Translations under genes and position numbers: made by a program | Notes under the pieces: generated by a model | What the model was told of the DNA's origin: nothing | Database searches by the model: none | Seen by the model: the letters and a program-made list of their open reading frames with translations, nothing else | Assembly: GCF_002094885.1 (NCBI RefSeq) | Contig: NZ_MSIT01000007.1 | Coordinates: 165,141 to 229,140, forward strand | Length of the DNA stretch: 64,000 nucleotides | Reading direction: 5' to 3' | Source: Salibaculum halophilum | Lineage (GTDB): Bacteria; Pseudomonadota; Alphaproteobacteria; Rhodobacterales; Rhodobacteraceae | Shown here: one piece after another, positions 45,187 to 53,976 of the stretch | How the letters are laid out: each line of letters begins with the position of its first letter | How positions within the stretch are numbered: the first letter of the stretch is position 1

Positions 45187-46860
45187 TTACCCCAGCAAGC
45201 GCCGCGCGATGACCTGCGCTTGGATCTCGGCGGCACCCTCGAAGATGTTGAGGATGCGGGCATCACACAAGATGCGGCTGATGGGGTATTCCAGCGCGAA
45301 GCCGTTACCGCCGTGGACCTGCAGCCCGTTGTCGGCCGCCGCCCAGGCCACGCGGGCGCCCAGCAGCTTGGCCATGCCGGCCTCGAGGTCGCAGCGGCGG
45401 TCGTTGTCCTTCTCCCGCGCCGAGAAATAGGTCAGTTGCCGCGCCACCATGATCTCGACCGCCATCATCGCCAGCTTGCCGGACACGCGGGGAAAGGCGA
45501 TCAGGGGTTTGCCGAACTGCTTGCGGTCCTGGGCGTACCGCATCGAGGTGTCCAGCGCCGACTGGGCCACGCCCACGGCGCGGGCGGCAGTCTGGATGCG
45601 GGCGCTCTCGAAGGTCTGCATGAGCTGCTTGAAGCCCTTGCCCTCTTCACCGCCCAGCAGGTTCTCGCCCTTGACCGTGAACTTGTCGAAGCCGATCTCG
45701 TATTCCTTCATGCCGCGGTAGCCCAGCACCTCGATCTCGCCGCCGGTCATGCCGTCAGTGGGAAAGGGCTCCGCGTCGGTGCCCGGCGTTTTTTCGGCCA
45801 GGAACATGGACAGGCCGCGATGATCGGTGCTGTCGGGGTCTGTCCGGGCCAGCATGGTCATCACATGGGTGCGAGACGCATGCGTGATCCAGGTCTTGTT
45901 GCCGGTGATCTCGTAATCCGCGCCCGCCTTGACGGCACGGGTGCGCAGCGCCCCGAGGTCCGACCCGGTGTTGGGTTCGCTGAAAACGGCCGTCGGCAGG
46001 ATCTCGGCGGTGGCGATCTTGGGCAGCCACTGCGCCTTCTGGTCCTCGGTCCCGCCGCAAAGGATCAGTTCCGCCGCGATCTCGGAGCGGGTGCCGAGGC
46101 TGCCCACCCCGATATAGCCACGGCTGAGCTCCTCGGAGACGACGGCCATGGCCGTCTTGGGCAGGCCGAAGCCGCCCAGCTCCTCGGGGATGGTCAGGCC
46201 GAAAACCCCCATCTCGGCCAGTTCCTCGATGATCTCCATCGGGATCAGCTCGTCCTTGAGGTGCCAATCCTGCGCATGGGGATCGACGCGGTCGACCGTG
46301 TAACGGCGGAACTGTTCGCGGATCATGTCCATCTCGTCGTCGAGGCCGGGCGCGCCCACGGTGATGTTGGCGGACTGGTCCTGCATCAACTCGACCAGCC
46401 GGGTCCGCGCGGCCTGGCTGTTGGCCTGCTGCGTCAGGGTCATGACCTCGGGCGTCATCAGTCCCCGCATCTGGTCCTGGTCAAGCCCGAGGTCCTGAAG
46501 CCGGACAAACTCGCCCTGGCTCATGGGGATGCCGCCGTAAATCTGCCAGAGGTATTCGCCGAAGGCGATCTGGTGGAGCAGTTGCTCGACCTCGCCGAAT
46601 TTGCCCTCGGCCTGCAGCCGCTCGGCCCAGTCCTGCATCTGGCGCAGCGATTCCACGTAGGTGGTGACCCAGGCCAGCCCGTGCGCGGCGGTCTGGTTCT
46701 GCTCGATCAGCGTGCCCGAGACACGCTCACCCTCCGTCACCACCGCGCGGACCGACTCGGTCGCCGCCTGCTGCAGGGCCTCCAGCGGCGGCAGGGCGGC
46801 CCTGGTCAGGCTCAGCAGGTTGGTCAGAATGGGGCTCATATCGTGTCCGTCCCGGGGCAT
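45187..46860 (-). CDS. mcd: Acyl-CoA dehydrogenase family, probable (2S)-methylsuccinyl-CoA dehydrogenase
   Basis: An FAD acyl-CoA dehydrogenase with an N-terminal extension of about 170 residues before the dehydrogenase core. This is the layout of methylsuccinyl-CoA dehydrogenase (Mcd) of the ethylmalonyl-CoA pathway for acetyl-CoA assimilation in Rhodobacter. Core motifs are FGLTIPEELGGFGL, LGTRSEIAAELIL, FSEPNTGSDLGALRT, GNKTWITHA and the C-terminal VHGGNGFALEYPISRILCDARI. The start at 46860 is preferred for its AGAGGA; an ATG at 46839 (MSPILTNLL) is possible and gives 550 aa. Pathway assignment rests on architecture, as no ccr or ecm gene is in the window. Confidence 0.88.
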   Translation of the reverse strand: MPRDGHDMSPILTNLLSLTRAALPPLEALQQAATESVRAVVTEGERVSGTLIEQNQTAAHGLAWVTTYVESLRQMQDWAERLQAEGKFGEVEQLLHQIAFGEYLWQIYGGIPMSQGEFVRLQDLGLDQDQMRGLMTPEVMTLTQQANSQAARTRLVELMQDQSANITVGAPGLDDEMDMIREQFRRYTVDRVDPHAQDWHLKDELIPMEIIEELAEMGVFGLTIPEELGGFGLPKTAMAVVSEELSRGYIGVGSLGTRSEIAAELILCGGTEDQKAQWLPKIATAEILPTAVFSEPNTGSDLGALRTRAVKAGADYEITGNKTWITHASRTHVMTMLARTDPDSTDHRGLSMFLAEKTPGTDAEPFPTDGMTGGEIEVLGYRGMKEYEIGFDKFTVKGENLLGGEEGKGFKQLMQTFESARIQTAARAVGVAQSALDTSMRYAQDRKQFGKPLIAFPRVSGKLAMMAVEIMVARQLTYFSAREKDNDRRCDLEAGMAKLLGARVAWAAADNGLQVHGGNGFALEYPISRILCDARILNIFEGAAEIQAQVIARRLLG

Positions 46861-46881
46861 GGCGAATCCTCTGTTTTGCGG

Positions 46882-46921
46882 TTGCAGCAATAGCGCCTTT
46901 GCGACTGCGGCGCAATATTGC
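46882..46921. promoter_or_regulatory. TTGC/GCAA dyads in the mcd-tauE intergenic region
   Basis: Two dyads occur upstream of mcd: TTGC-A-GCAA (46882-46890) and the perfect palindrome GCAATATTGC (46912-46921), with TTTGCG between them. They are placed where an operator for the divergent mcd and tauE-like genes would lie. Acetate and propionate regulators of alphaproteobacteria are known to use TTGC-rich sites, but the regulator here is not known. Confidence 0.35.
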
Positions 46922-47006
46922 TGCGATATAGCCCGCAGATACGTGAAGAAAATGTCGCGCGCGATTTCGGGGTGCGGCGGATCGCCGGCCGGGGTAGGGC
47001 GGGCGC

Positions 47007-47774
47007 ATGAACATCGTCGCAAGCATCGACAGCGCGGGCCTTCTGGCGGGCGTGCTGGCCATCACCCTGCTAGCCGGGGTGGTGAAGGGGGCGGTTGGCT
47101 TTGCCATGCCGTTGATCATGGTCTCGGGTCTGGGATCGCTGCTGGACCCGCGGCTTGCCGTCGCTGGGCTGATCCTGCCCATCGTCCTGTCCAACGCGCT
47201 GCAAGTGCTGCGGGCCGGGTGGCGCGAGGCTGTCGCGGCGATACGCGATTTCTGGCTCTACCTCGTGCTGGTCTGCAGCATGATCCTGATCTCGGCGCAA
47301 TTCCTGACCGTGATCCCCTCGGAGACCATGTTCCTCGTGCTCGGGGTGCCGGTGGTGGTGCTCTGCGGTATCCAGTTGCTGGGCCTGCGCCTGGTGATTC
47401 CCGAGGGCCGCCGAACCCTCGGCGCGGTCATCGCGGGGCTGGTGTCGGGGGCGCTTGGGGGGCTCGCGGGCACCTGGGGGCCGCCGACGGTGCTCTACCT
47501 CGTCGCCATCGATACCCCCAAGGCGCGGCAGATCGTGGTGCAGGGGGTCATCTACGGGCTGGGGTCGGTCATGCTGCTGCTGGGCCATGTGCAATCGGGC
47601 GTGCTCAACCGCGAGACAGTGGGCCTGTCGGCGCTGCTGGTGATCCCTGCGGCGCTGGGCATGTGGGCCGGGTTCCGGGTTCAGGACCAGATTGATCAGG
47701 CCACGTTTCGCAAGGCCACGCTCGTGGTGCTGATGCTGGCCGGGCTGAACCTGATCCGGCGGGGCCTCGTGTGA
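47007..47774 (+). CDS. TauE/SafE family sulfite exporter-like permease
   Basis: A 255-residue membrane protein with about eight hydrophobic segments. TauE/SafE marks are LLAGVVKGAVGFAMPLIMV near the N-terminus and LVSGALGGLAGTWGPPTVLYL in the second half. Family members move sulfite, sulfoacetate or other anions; the substrate is not determinable. Divergent from mcd (146 bp between starts). Confidence 0.91.
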   Translation: MNIVASIDSAGLLAGVLAITLLAGVVKGAVGFAMPLIMVSGLGSLLDPRLAVAGLILPIVLSNALQVLRAGWREAVAAIRDFWLYLVLVCSMILISAQFLTVIPSETMFLVLGVPVVVLCGIQLLGLRLVIPEGRRTLGAVIAGLVSGALGGLAGTWGPPTVLYLVAIDTPKARQIVVQGVIYGLGSVMLLLGHVQSGVLNRETVGLSALLVIPAALGMWAGFRVQDQIDQATFRKATLVVLMLAGLNLIRRGLV

Positions 47775-47805
47775 CGGCTCCCAGGGCGCAACGGCCGCCC
47801 ATAAT

Positions 47806-49404
47806 CTACCCGATCGCGGCGGCCTTCACGTCGTCGTTGATGTAAGGCACGTACTGGGTAAAATTCTCGGCGAACATCTCGACAAGCCGCCGGGCCTGCG
47901 CATCGTAGGCCGCCGGGTCCGCCCAGGTGTCGCGCGGGGTAAGCAGGCGGTCGTCCACGCCGGCACAGGTCACCGGCACGTCAAAGCCGAAGTTCGGATC
48001 CTTGCGGAAACTGCCCTCGACCAGTGTTCCGTCCAGCGCCGCCGTCAGCAGGGCACGGGTGGCCCGGATGGGCATGCGGCTGCCAGTGCCATGGGCGCCG
48101 CCGGTCCAGCCGGTGTTGACCAGCCAACAGGTGGCACCGTGGCTGGCGATCTTCTGGCGCAGCAATTCGCCGTAGACCTCGGGCCGGCGCGGCATGAAGG
48201 GCGCGCCGAAGCAGGTCGAGAAGGTCGGTTCCGGCTCGGTCACGCCGCGCTCGGTGCCGGCCACCTTCGAGGTGAAGCCTGACAGGAAATGATACATCGC
48301 CTGCGCCGGCGTCAGCCGCGCGATGGGCGGCAGCACGCCGAAGGCGTCGCAGGTCAGCATGATGATGTTCTTGGGGTGCCCGCCAAGGCCGGTGTCGCTG
48401 GCGTTGGCGATGTAGTGTAGCGGGTAGGCGCAGCGCATGTTGGCCGTCAGGCTGTCATCCTCGAAATCCAGTTCCAGCGTGTCGGGGTCGAAGACCATGT
48501 TCTCGATCACCGTGTGCGGCATCTCGGTCGTGGCATGGATCTCGGGCTCGGCCTCGGGGTCCAGGCCGATGGTCTTGGCATAGCAGCCCCCCTCGAAGTT
48601 GAATATGCCACGCTCGGACCAGCCGTGTTCATCGTCGCCGATCAGCACGCGGTCGGGGTCGGCGGACAGGGTGGTCTTGCCGGTGCCCGAAAGGCCGAAG
48701 AACACGGCGGCGTCCACCGGGTTGCCCTTGGCGTGGTTGGCCGAGCAGTGCATCGGCATGATGCCCTTTTCCGGCAGGATGTAGTTGAGCAGGGTAAAGA
48801 CCGATTTCTTGTTCTCGCCGGCGTATTCCGTGCCCCCGATCAGGATCAGCTTGCGGTCGAAGTTCATGGCGATCACGGTTTCGCTGCGGCAGCCGTGGCG
48901 CGCCGGGTCGGCCGTGAAGCTGGGGCAGTTGATGATGGTGAAATCGGGGCTGAACCCGTCCAGTTCCGACGTATCAGGCCGCCGCAGAAGATGACGGATG
49001 AACAACCCGTGCCAGGCCAATTCGGTGACGACGCGCACATCCAGCCGGTGCGCCGGATCGGCCCCGCCGAAGAGGTCCTCGACAAAATAGTCGCCACCCG
49101 CCATGTGGGCGGTCATGTCATCATAAAGCCGGTCGAAGGCATCGGCCTCCATCGGGGCATTGTTGTCCCACCAGATGGTGTGTTCGGTGGCTGGGGTGCA
49201 CACGATATGCTTGTCCTTTGGCGAGCGGCCCGTGAATTCGCCCGTGGTGGTCAGGAAAGTACCACCCCGGCCCAGCGTGCCCTCGCCACGGTGCAGGGCG
49301 GCTTCCACCAGCTCTTGTTCGCGCAGGTTGTAATAGACATGGCCCAGCCCGCTGATGCCCTGATCCTGCAGTTTCATCGTCGGATTGACCGTTCCGTGGT
49401 CCAT
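47806..49404 (-). CDS. pckA: Phosphoenolpyruvate carboxykinase (ATP)
   Basis: Converts oxaloacetate and ATP to phosphoenolpyruvate and CO2, the first committed step of gluconeogenesis. The 532-residue protein contains [39 protein letters not shown], the P-loop [34 protein letters not shown] (in part) and [27 protein letters not shown] precedes the ATG at 49404. Divergent from chvI across 336 bp, as in Agrobacterium and relatives, where ChvGI affects pckA. The upstream DNA carries TTAGCGC repeats. Confidence 0.97.
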   Translation of the reverse strand: MDHGTVNPTMKLQDQGISGLGHVYYNLREQELVEAALHRGEGTLGRGGTFLTTTGEFTGRSPKDKHIVCTPATEHTIWWDNNAPMEADAFDRLYDDMTAHMAGGDYFVEDLFGGADPAHRLDVRVVTELAWHGLFIRHLLRRPDTSELDGFSPDFTIINCPSFTADPARHGCRSETVIAMNFDRKLILIGGTEYAGENKKSVFTLLNYILPEKGIMPMHCSANHAKGNPVDAAVFFGLSGTGKTTLSADPDRVLIGDDEHGWSERGIFNFEGGCYAKTIGLDPEAEPEIHATTEMPHTVIENMVFDPDTLELDFEDDSLTANMRCAYPLHYIANASDTGLGGHPKNIIMLTCDAFGVLPPIARLTPAQAMYHFLSGFTSKVAGTERGVTEPEPTFSTCFGAPFMPRRPEVYGELLRQKIASHGATCWLVNTGWTGGAHGTGSRMPIRATRALLTAALDGTLVEGSFRKDPNFGFDVPVTCAGVDDRLLTPRDTWADPAAYDAQARRLVEMFAENFTQYVPYINDDVKAAAIG

Positions 49405-49740
49405 GTCTCTCTCGCTCCGTGGTTGTGAGGCGGATGTTCCCCCCGATGCCGTGCAGTTAACACGCTGAATTTTCTTATGAACAGGTGGGGGTGTAGCAGT
49501 TAGCGCAATCATTAGCGCAACCAGACAGCCGTTAGCGCCACCATTGCGGTGCCGTGCCGACCGGGCCAGACCTTCGGGACGACAAAGTGAGGCATTTTAG
49601 CCATTGATTATCGTTTTCGGGGGCAAAACGGGCGCGAGGCCGGGGTGCCTGCGCAGATTGGGATTGATTCGCGCCATGCTATCAGGGCAAAAATGTTCAA
49701 AATAAAAGGCGATAATTGAGCAGTAGGAAAGGGCAGTGAC
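49405..49740. promoter_or_regulatory. pckA-chvI intergenic region (336 bp)
   Basis: The longest gene-free stretch in the window, between divergent pckA and chvI. It holds a GTTAAC palindrome at 49456-49461 near pckA, three TTAGCGC repeats at 49500-49538, an AT-rich stretch (49690-49716) with GATAAT as a possible chvI -10, the chvI ribosome site AGGAAAGGG, and a palindrome across the chvI start. I see no small ORF with a convincing start and no RNA gene. Confidence 0.6.
49500..49538. repeat. Triple TTAGCGC direct repeat
   Basis: TTAGCGC occurs at 49500-49506, 49512-49518 and 49532-49538, the first two extended to TTAGCGCAA and the third to TTAGCGCCA. Start-to-start spacings are 12 and 20 bp, near one and two helical turns. 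The array lies about 100 bp upstream of pckA and 200 bp upstream of chvI, so it is a candidate operator. The heptamer also occurs at 58825 (upstream of etfB) and at 26690, the latter probably by chance. Confidence 0.5.
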
Positions 49741-49747
49741 ATGTCAC
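49736..49747. promoter_or_regulatory. GTGACATGTCAC palindrome at the chvI start codon
   Basis: A perfect 12-bp palindrome spans the chvI initiation codon (ATG at 49741). It may be a protein-binding site for autoregulation or simply a local hairpin affecting initiation. Confidence 0.3.
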
Positions 49748-50442
49748 GCATCGCGCTTGTCGATGACGACCGCAACATTCTGACGTCGGTATCCATGACG
49801 CTCGAGGCCGAGGGGTTCGACGTCGACACCTTCAACGACGGCCAGACGGCGCTGGACGCGTTCAACAAGAAGATGCCGGAACTGGCCGTTCTGGACATCA
49901 AGATGCCGCGCATGGACGGCATGGACCTGCTGCAGCGCCTGCGCCAGAAGACCAGCATGCCGGTGATCTTCCTGACCTCCAAGGATGACGAGATCGACGA
50001 GGTGCTGGGCCTGCGCATGGGGGCGGACGACTATGTCAAGAAGCCGTTCAGCCAGCGCCTTCTGGTCGAACGGATCCGGGCGCTGCTGCGCCGTCAGGAT
50101 GCGATTTCGGGCGACCTCGTCGAAGAGGGCGAGGATCAGAAACTCATGGTTCGCGGCGAACTGAGCATGGATCCCCTGCGCCACGCCGTCACCTGGAAGG
50201 GCCGCGCCGTATCCCTTACGGTGACAGAGTTTCTTTTGCTCGAGGCGCTGGCCCAGCGTCCAGGTTTCGTCAAGTCGCGCGATCAGCTGATGGACGTGGC
50301 CTATGATGATCAGGTCTATGTCGACGACCGCACCATCGACAGCCACATCAAGCGGCTGCGCAAGAAGATGCGCCAGGTCGACGACGAGTTTTCCGCGATC
50401 GAGACGCTTTACGGGATCGGCTATCGCTACAACGAAGAATAA
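49741..50442 (+). CDS. chvI: Response regulator ChvI
   Basis: An OmpR/PhoB-family response regulator of the ChvG-ChvI system, which controls envelope, acid and symbiosis or virulence genes in alphaproteobacteria. The receiver domain has phospho-acceptor Asp52 ([13 protein letters not shown]), the Asp pair DDD at 8-10 and the Lys in YVKKPF. A winged-helix DNA-binding domain follows ([34 protein letters not shown]). 233 residues. The partner kinase starts 3 bp after the stop. Confidence 0.95.
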   Translation: MSRIALVDDDRNILTSVSMTLEAEGFDVDTFNDGQTALDAFNKKMPELAVLDIKMPRMDGMDLLQRLRQKTSMPVIFLTSKDDEIDEVLGLRMGADDYVKKPFSQRLLVERIRALLRRQDAISGDLVEEGEDQKLMVRGELSMDPLRHAVTWKGRAVSLTVTEFLLLEALAQRPGFVKSRDQLMDVAYDDQVYVDDRTIDSHIKRLRKKMRQVDDEFSAIETLYGIGYRYNEE

Positions 50443-50445
50443 GGG

Positions 50446-52185
50446 ATGACGACGACCCCCAAGATCGACGTTCGGGACCTGAAGTCTGTCCGGCAGGCCG
50501 CCGGGCAGAACGAATCCGTCGTTCTGGGGGATGACTGGATCGCCCCCCGCCCCGACGACACCGACCTGCAGAAACGCCGCGCCCGGCGGGGTATCCTGCA
50601 ACTCAACAAGTCGCCGCTGGCACGCAAGATCATCACCTTCAACCTGCTGGGACTCATCGTGCTGGTGGCAGGGGTGCTCTACCTCAGCCCGTCGCGCGAC
50701 AACCTCGCATATCAGCGCGGTTCGTCGCTGGTCAACGAGGCCGAGTTGATCGCCGATGTCTTCGAGGCGCAGCTGCCCCTTGGCGCGCCGGTCAGTCTCA
50801 TGACCGGCGACGGGATAGAGGCGCAGGCCACGCTCGAGGGTCTGGATCTGCGCGGCGGGGTCGATGTCTATCTGTTCGACCGGCAGGGCGTGCTGGTGTC
50901 CAGCTGGTCCGATCCCACGCTCGGTGACGCGCCGGTGCCCGGCCTGGAACTCGAGGGGCACGGAACCCTCATCACGGACTTCCTGAACGGGGTGTTCAAC
51001 TGGTTCGCCTCGGTCCTGCGCGGCGGCGATCCGGCGGCGACACCGGTCGATCCGGTGCTGGATTTCGGGGGCTCTGTCGCGCAGACGATCGAAACCGGCA
51101 CACAGTTCGAGACCCGGCAGGACCCGGAGGGCCGCGCCTTCTTTACGGTTTCGACGCCGGTGATGCAGGGCGACCGGCCGATCGGGGTGGTGGCCGTCGT
51201 CTCCGCCCCGGGCGAGCTGAACGAGCTGGTCAGTCGCGACCGAGAGCAACTTTTGCAGATGTTCGTGATCGGGGCGATCGTCTCGATCGCGCTCAGCCTC
51301 GTTCTGGCCTCGACCATCGCCAACCCCCTGTCCGACCTGGCCGAGGCGGCCGAGCTGGGCCGTGACAAGAACGCCCGCAAGGTCGCGCCCGAACGCATCC
51401 GCATTCCCGACCTGACCGGGCGGCCTGACGAGATCGGCCGCCTGTCCGGGGCGCTACGCGGCATGGTCGCCGCCCTGACCCAGCGGATCGAGGGCAATGA
51501 ACAGTTCGCCGCGGACGTGGCGCACGAGATCAAGAACCCTCTGGCCTCGATGCGCTCGGCCGTGGGCACGCTGCGCGTGGCCAAACGCGAGGACCAGCGC
51601 GAGCGGATGCTGGAGGTGATCGAACACGACGTCCAGCGCCTCGACAGACTTGTCAGCGATATCTCCAACGCGTCGCGGCTGGACACCGAGTTGGTCAAGG
51701 ACGAGGAAACGCAGTTCGATCTTCTCAAGATGCTGTCGAACCTCACGGAGTTCCTTGCCAACGAGGCCGAACAGAAGGGTGTGGATTTCATCACCGACCT
51801 GCCCCAACAGCCGATCCCGGTCGTGGGTCTCGAGGGGCGTCTGGCGCAGGTGTTCGTCAACCTCATCTCCAACGCGATCTCCTTCTGCGAGGAGGGTGAC
51901 GCGATCCGTGTCTGGACCCGCAAGCGCGAGAACCGCGTGCTGGTCGTGGTCGAGGACACTGGCCCGGGTATCCCCGACGGCGCATTGTCAAAGATTTTCA
52001 AGCGGTTCTATTCCGAACGCCCCGAGGGGCAGTTCGGCAAAAACTCCGGCCTGGGGCTGGCCATCTCCAAGCAGATCGTCGAGGCGCACGGCGGCGTGAT
52101 CTGGGCCGAAAACATCCGGCCCACGGACGCCGATGTCGGGTCCGATCCGCTCGGCGCCCGCTTCGTGGTCGGCCTGCCGGTCTAG
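50446..52185 (+). CDS. chvG: Sensor histidine kinase ChvG
   Basis: The membrane sensor kinase for ChvI. In 579 residues: cytoplasmic N-terminus, TM1 (about 62-80), a periplasmic sensor domain of roughly 190 residues, TM2 (about 271-290), HAMP, and a DHp domain with phospho-acceptor His360 in ADVAHEIKNPLASM. The ATPase domain shows N (VNLISNAI), G1 (VEDTGPGIPDG) and G2 (GLGLAISKQIVEAHGG) boxes. In Sinorhizobium the periplasmic domain is held inactive by ExoR; no exoR gene is in this window. Confidence 0.95.
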   Translation: MTTTPKIDVRDLKSVRQAAGQNESVVLGDDWIAPRPDDTDLQKRRARRGILQLNKSPLARKIITFNLLGLIVLVAGVLYLSPSRDNLAYQRGSSLVNEAELIADVFEAQLPLGAPVSLMTGDGIEAQATLEGLDLRGGVDVYLFDRQGVLVSSWSDPTLGDAPVPGLELEGHGTLITDFLNGVFNWFASVLRGGDPAATPVDPVLDFGGSVAQTIETGTQFETRQDPEGRAFFTVSTPVMQGDRPIGVVAVVSAPGELNELVSRDREQLLQMFVIGAIVSIALSLVLASTIANPLSDLAEAAELGRDKNARKVAPERIRIPDLTGRPDEIGRLSGALRGMVAALTQRIEGNEQFAADVAHEIKNPLASMRSAVGTLRVAKREDQRERMLEVIEHDVQRLDRLVSDISNASRLDTELVKDEETQFDLLKMLSNLTEFLANEAEQKGVDFITDLPQQPIPVVGLEGRLAQVFVNLISNAISFCEEGDAIRVWTRKRENRVLVVVEDTGPGIPDGALSKIFKRFYSERPEGQFGKNSGLGLAISKQIVEAHGGVIWAENIRPTDADVGSDPLGARFVVGLPV

Positions 52186-52213
52186 CCCGGCGGTGCCCGG
52201 CGCGGCCGTTCAG

Positions 52214-52618
52214 ATGCACGCCACGACCGTCGCCGTGGCGGGCCGGGGTGTTGTCATCACCGGGCCGTCCGGGTCCGGCAAATCCACCCTGGGGCTGAAC
52301 CTGATGGCGCTGGGCGCGCAGCTGGTGTCCGATGACATCACCTGCCTGACCCCCGAGGGGGCAGAGGTGATCGCCCGGCCCCCGCACGGCGCGCCCGCCG
52401 GTATCGAGGCCCGTGGCGTGGGCCTTTTGCGGGCCGATCCGGCCGGGCCGGTTCCGGTTGGGCTTGTGATCGACATGGCGCAAGAGGAACAGTTGCGCCT
52501 GCCCCCGCCGCGCCGTTTCGCACTTCTCGGGCGGGACATGCCCTGCTTTCACAAGGTCGCGCGCGGCTGTTTCCCCGCCGCAATCCTGCAATACGTCAGA
52601 CATGGGCGGTTTGACTGA
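52214..52618 (+). CDS. hprK: HPr kinase/phosphorylase, short alphaproteobacterial form
   Basis: Phosphorylates HPr on Ser46 and reverses the reaction. This 134-residue version has only the C-terminal catalytic domain, with P-loop GPSGSGKST (residues 17-25), LVSDDITCL (catalytic Asp pair) and GIEARGVGLL (the capping block); the N-terminal domain of the Gram-positive enzyme is absent, which is usual in alphaproteobacteria. The ATG at 52214 is used, with a GTG at 52193 as alternative; neither has a clear SD. Its substrate HPr is at 53977. Confidence 0.9.
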   Translation: MHATTVAVAGRGVVITGPSGSGKSTLGLNLMALGAQLVSDDITCLTPEGAEVIARPPHGAPAGIEARGVGLLRADPAGPVPVGLVIDMAQEEQLRLPPPRRFALLGRDMPCFHKVARGCFPAAILQYVRHGRFD

Positions 52619-52638
52619 CCACCCCTTTCGGAGATTTC

Positions 52639-53574
52639 ATGGACACCTCGCCGCAGCAGACACCTCGCGCCGACCGGACACGGCCCACCTCTCAGAGGCT
52701 GGTCATCGTGACCGGCCCGTCCGGGGCCGGGCGGGCCACCGCGATCCACATCCTCGAGGATCTGGGGTTCGAGGCCATCGACAACATCCCCATGTCGATG
52801 CTCCGTCGCCTGGTCGAGGCGCCCGGCGGCGACCGCCCCATGGCCGTCGGCGTGGATGTGCGCAACCGGGATTTCTCTGTCGAGCGGTTGCAGGACCTTG
52901 TCGACTGGCTCGACGGGCGCGAGGGCCTGGCGCTGCAGTTGCTGTTTCTCGACTGCGGCGAGGATGTTCTGGTGCGCCGCTACTCCGAGACGCGGCGCCG
53001 CCACCCGCTGGTGCCCGACGCCCCGGCGATCACCGGCATCCGCCAGGAGATCGCCTTGCTCGCCCCGATACGAGATCGCGCCGACATCCTGCTCGACACC
53101 ACCGAGACAAGCCCGCACGACCTGAAGGCGGCGTTGTCGGAGTGGTTCTCGGACGGGCGCGGGGGCGCCATGGGGGTGACGCTTCAGTCTTTCGCCTTCA
53201 AGCGCGGCGTGCCCAAGGGCCTCGACATGATGTTCGACTGCCGGTTCCTTCGCAACCCGCATTGGGACACCGACCTGCGCCAGATGACCGGCCTGGATGC
53301 GCCCGTGCAGGCCCATGTCGAGGGCGATCCGCGCTTTGCGCCTTTCGTCGAGCGCGTGCACTCCCTGATCCTGGATCTTTTGCCGGCCTTCCGCGACGAG
53401 GGCAAATCGCACCTTTCCATCGGGTTCGGATGTACCGGCGGGCAACACCGCTCAGTTGTCGTGGCCGAAACCCTGGCCCGGGGGCTTGCAGAGGCGGGGT
53501 GGCAAGTGTCTAAGAGACACGGGGAGCAGGAACGCTGGGGCTGCGTGGTGGCCGAACGGGACAAGCACACGTGA
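52639..53574 (+). CDS. rapZ: RNase adapter protein RapZ
   Basis: A P-loop protein whose E. coli homologue senses glucosamine-6-phosphate and directs RNase E against the sRNA GlmZ. The 311-residue protein has an N-terminal nucleotide domain with GPSGAGRAT (26-34), where Arg32 stands in place of the Walker Lys. AIDNIPMSML and LLFLDCGEDVLVRRYSETRR follow. The C-terminal domain has FDCRFLRNPHW and IGFGCTGGQHRSV. GGAG precedes the ATG. Stop overlaps the EIIA start. Confidence 0.95.
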   Translation: MDTSPQQTPRADRTRPTSQRLVIVTGPSGAGRATAIHILEDLGFEAIDNIPMSMLRRLVEAPGGDRPMAVGVDVRNRDFSVERLQDLVDWLDGREGLALQLLFLDCGEDVLVRRYSETRRRHPLVPDAPAITGIRQEIALLAPIRDRADILLDTTETSPHDLKAALSEWFSDGRGGAMGVTLQSFAFKRGVPKGLDMMFDCRFLRNPHWDTDLRQMTGLDAPVQAHVEGDPRFAPFVERVHSLILDLLPAFRDEGKSHLSIGFGCTGGQHRSVVVAETLARGLAEAGWQVSKRHGEQERWGCVVAERDKHT

Positions 53575-53963
53575 TCGGGATCGTGATTGTGGCGCATGGG
53601 GGACTGGCGGCGGAATATCTGTCCGCCGTCGAACATGTCGTGGGCCGCCAGCCCGGCATCCGCGCCATCTCGATCGAGGCCGAGGTCGACCGCCCCGCCA
53701 AGCAGGACGAAATCTGCACTGCCGCCGATGCCGTGGACACGGGGGATGGCGTGGTCATCGTCACCGACATGTTCGGCGGGTCCCCCTCGAACCTGTCGCT
53801 TCGGGCCTGCAACCCCGAGAACCGCCGCATCGTCTATGGTGCCAACCTTCCTATGCTCGTCAAGCTGGCCAAGTCGCGCCGCAAGCCGGTGCCCGTCGCG
53901 GTCGAGGATGCACTGGCTGCGGGGCGCAAATACATCAACAGCCATTCCGTGGGCCTGGACTGA
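53571..53963 (+). CDS. PTS EIIA component, mannose-type
   Basis: A 130-residue EIIA-Man-like protein with His9 (IVIVAHGGLAAEYL) as the predicted phosphorylation site and the core block VIVTDMFGGSPSNLS. No EIIB or EIIC permease is adjacent, so this belongs to a regulatory rather than a sugar-transporting PTS. The GTG start overlaps the rapZ stop (GTGA). Confidence 0.94.
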   Translation: MIGIVIVAHGGLAAEYLSAVEHVVGRQPGIRAISIEAEVDRPAKQDEICTAADAVDTGDGVVIVTDMFGGSPSNLSLRACNPENRRIVYGANLPMLVKLAKSRRKPVPVAVEDALAAGRKYINSHSVGLD

Positions 53964-53976
53964 AGGGGGAGGGGCC

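Noticed and set aside
45148..46893. A 581-codon plus-strand frame opposite mcd
   Set aside because: Antisense shadow; mcd on the minus strand has complete family motifs.
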